Shown piece after piece: positions 62,250 to 64,000 of a stretch of 64,000 bases of DNA. The notes beneath the pieces are model-generated. The model was not told the DNA's origin and made no database searches. It was given only the letters and a program-made list of their open reading frames with translations. The position numbers were made by a program, and so were the translations under genes. Position 1 is the first letter of the stretch. The number at the start of each line of letters is the position of its first letter. Source of the stretch: Candidatus Magnetominusculus dajiuhuensis (GTDB taxonomy: Bacteria; Nitrospirota; Thermodesulfovibrionia; Thermodesulfovibrionales; Magnetobacteriaceae). Where the stretch lies: assembly GCA_015233465.1 (NCBI GenBank), contig JADFXP010000010.1:32886-96885 (forward strand), read 5' to 3'.

Positions 62250-63821
62250 ATGGATTTAAATGAATATTTATCACAAACGCAATTTTTATATAATAAAATA
62301 AGTTCAATCCTATCAAAGAATAAACCGTTAAAAAATAATAAAGATAAAATAATGAAAGAAATTTTAGACGGAATTGATCCCAATTTTTATTCAGAAATAG
62401 ATGGTAACATAATAGGTTTCTTTTTACGTGAATCAATCATGAGGGCTAACCCTCAAGCTAAAGATGTTTTTTGGAATATTTATTATGATGATATTAAAAA
62501 TAGTAATAAAAGTAATTTTTATATACCCTATTACGCATTGCAGCTTGAAGGATTGTATGATATGGTAAGTATTGATATGTCTAAGGTTTTACATGAAATA
62601 TCAAAAAATATTAAGCCCATTATTTTAGAAATAGTTAAAACTACTAAGGATGGTGACATAATTTGGGATGCCACAAAAAATCAAGCAAGAACTTCAATCA
62701 GCAACTTAAACCTACCATGGGTTCAACCAAAGGACAGTAATAAAAAGTTTGATACTACTGGAAAGCAAGTTCGCCCGCCTTCAATTAGTGACTATAAACT
62801 ACCATGGGTTCAAGAATTACTTGATCATATTAACAATGAGGGGAAACCAGTTCTAATAGTTGGAGCAACTGGAACAAGTAAAGAAGCGGTTGCAACTGTA
62901 ATACATAGATTAAGTGTAAGAAATAAAAAACCTTATAAAGCAATTAATTGCGCAGCGATTCCTCAAAATATCATTGAAAAAGAGCTTTTTGGTTATGAAG
63001 ATACTACTACTTCTGGCGTAAAAAAAACTAAATTGGGATTATTAGAATCAGCAGATAAGGGTACAATATTTCTTGATGAGATGGACAAGACAACTTTAAC
63101 TTTTCAATCCAAAATATTAAGATTCGTACAAGAACATAAAATTAGAAGGATTGGAAGCACAGAAGATATTCTTTTAGATATAAGAGTAATCGTAGCAATT
63201 CACGAAAAATATATTGACGATGAAACCCGCTTTCTTCCAGATTTAAAATATCGGTTAGGTTATCCATACTGCATATACATGCCAACACTAAAAGAAAGAC
63301 TATCCCAACAAAGCGGTTTTATGGCTAATGAAATAATTCTCTATTCTTTAAAGTTGGTATTAAATAAAATCGGGATGAGTGAAAAGATATTAAAGTTTTC
63401 AATAAGCCCTGAATCAATCGACTTGTTAAAAGACCATGAATATAAGGGAAATTATAGGGAACTGGAAAATATCCTTATGTCAGCAGTTTATTCAGCCAAG
63501 GGTGCTGGAAGAGAGATAATAAATCCTGAAGACCTTCGTCTATTGAAACAAATAAAAGAAAAAGAAAATATTAAACCTCATATTAAAGATATTAAATTGA
63601 AGGACATATTCGCACATGCAGATGAAATCAAAGCATCAATCATTTCAGACAAAATTGAGGAAGTGTTAAATACAGGGGCAGACATAAAGTCTGTCCTTAA
63701 AAAAGAATATGATACTGAGGGAAGGGATTTAACGGAAAGTATGTACATATCCTTTACAAACAGGATAAAAGATATAACTGGTAAAAAAATAACCAATTTC
63801 AAAAAAACTAAAAAAGGTTAA
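62250..63821 (+). CDS. AAA+ protein of the sigma-54 activator type, lacking the GAFTGA loop
   Basis: 523 residues. The N-terminal 185 residues are not recognised and contain two copies of an LPWVQ segment (155-159, 184-188). Then the central AAA+ domain: Walker A GATGTSKEAV (205-214), AINCAAIPQNIIEKELFGYE, Walker B GTIFLDEMDK (271-280), then KYRLGYPYCIYMPTLKER. Where sigma-54 activators have GAFTGA this one reads TTTSGVKKT, so it should not open sigma-54 promoters. A short C-terminal region (about 440-523) could hold an HTH. Divergent from the replication operon. Its role is unknown. Confidence 0.85.
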   Translation: MDLNEYLSQTQFLYNKISSILSKNKPLKNNKDKIMKEILDGIDPNFYSEIDGNIIGFFLRESIMRANPQAKDVFWNIYYDDIKNSNKSNFYIPYYALQLEGLYDMVSIDMSKVLHEISKNIKPIILEIVKTTKDGDIIWDATKNQARTSISNLNLPWVQPKDSNKKFDTTGKQVRPPSISDYKLPWVQELLDHINNEGKPVLIVGATGTSKEAVATVIHRLSVRNKKPYKAINCAAIPQNIIEKELFGYEDTTTSGVKKTKLGLLESADKGTIFLDEMDKTTLTFQSKILRFVQEHKIRRIGSTEDILLDIRVIVAIHEKYIDDETRFLPDLKYRLGYPYCIYMPTLKERLSQQSGFMANEIILYSLKLVLNKIGMSEKILKFSISPESIDLLKDHEYKGNYRELENILMSAVYSAKGAGREIINPEDLRLLKQIKEKENIKPHIKDIKLKDIFAHADEIKASIISDKIEEVLNTGADIKSVLKKEYDTEGRDLTESMYISFTNRIKDITGKKITNFKKTKKG

Positions 63822-63873
63822 AAGTATGGGACTCTCTTCTTTTAAGTCTTGACAAGTTCAGACAAGAACAACC

Positions 63874-64000
63874 GGGTCTGTAAATTAAACTGTGTCAAGG
63901 GTAATGGCTCATTCATTAGCCACCCTCTTAATATATCATAAAGTCAGTTCCAGATTCAATCTGCCCTCAAAAAATATAGCCATCTGTGAGATCGTCTGCC
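63874..64000 (-). mobile_element. End of an IS256/mutator-family element (cut by window edge)
   Basis: A terminal-repeat-like GGGTCTGTAAATTAAACTGT begins at 63874. On the minus strand a frame ending at 63936 reads QTISQMAIFFEGRLNLELTL, the C-terminal signature of IS256-type transposases. The start and other end are beyond the window. Confidence 0.7.

Noticed and set aside
63822..63873. Second copy of the tRNA-Thr 3' end as the right attachment site
   Set aside because: No match to the tRNA tail (CCGCTCCTCGGC) is present; the element must extend past the window.
1..64000. CRISPR array
   Set aside because: The repeated units are dispersed singly through the window, not regularly spaced with spacers, and no cas gene is present.

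Overview
The window reads as chromosome of an AT-rich, flagellated, Gram-negative bacterium. Evidence for this is a flgF/G/J/M/N/K operon behind a sigma-54 type promoter, Kdo synthesis genes (kdsA, kdsD), an RND pump, a Fur box at feoB, formate-tetrahydrofolate ligase and a very large two-component repertoire. The style (many hybrid kinases, RuBisCO-like protein, divergent ATP-type PEP carboxykinase) would suit Nitrospirota or a Desulfobacterota-like lineage. That placement is an inference and there is no rRNA here to test it.

Layout. 1-4.1 kb: flagellar rod/hook operon on the minus strand (DUF-flgF-flgG-flgJ/M23-flgM-flgN-flgK), lacking flgA/H/I. 4.2-9.0 kb: gpsA, a frameshifted exported protein, an exported alpha/beta hydrolase, a VapBC-like module and the wreck of a RelE-like module. 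9.2-13.6 kb: rpoD, feoB and a PIN/RHH module. 13.9-17.1 kb: a dGTPase-like HD enzyme and a RuBisCO-like protein fused to a cupin, the most unusual single gene here. 17.1-26.1 kb: caspase/SUMF1 protein, methyltransferase-like membrane protein, fhs, trpS, an M50 protease and a PEP carboxykinase. 26.4-30.9 kb: two-gene RND efflux operon behind a palindromic operator.

31.0-47.7 kb is a block of signalling genes arranged as two divergent operons. The minus operon holds a multi-PAS kinase, two tandem REC-PAS paralogues, two receiver-kinases, a GAF/HD-GYP protein and a lone receiver. The plus operon holds a STAS protein, a REC/SpoIIE-phosphatase/anti-sigma-kinase fusion and two receiver-PAS-kinases, and runs on into kdsA and kdsD. 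No DNA-binding output domain is visible; the recognisable outputs are c-di-GMP hydrolysis (HD-GYP) and partner switching (SpoIIE/STAS). 49.7-57.3 kb: a lone receiver, glf, a gene with an in-frame stop, a decayed REP-type transposase with its repeats, a Cache/PAS kinase and a cyclic-nucleotide-binding protein.

From 57.7 kb an integrative element begins at tRNA-Thr(CGT): tyrosine integrase, Xre-type regulator, excisionase-like protein, Cys-rich protein, RepA-like ATPase, CHC2 primase-like protein and a small protein. It is followed by an AAA+ protein of the sigma-54 activator type that lacks the GAFTGA loop, and by the end of an IS256-like element. The far att site is not in the window.

Three kinds of interspersed palindromic DNA punctuate the gene ends. 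(1) About ten copies of a modular element made of short GGG..CCC hairpins; the arms differ between copies but stay complementary, and copies supply stop codons or a ribosome binding site to neighbouring genes. (2) A GTAGGGGC..GCCC repeat associated with the decayed REP-type transposase. (3) A single 150 bp element with terminal inverted repeats near 38.7 kb.
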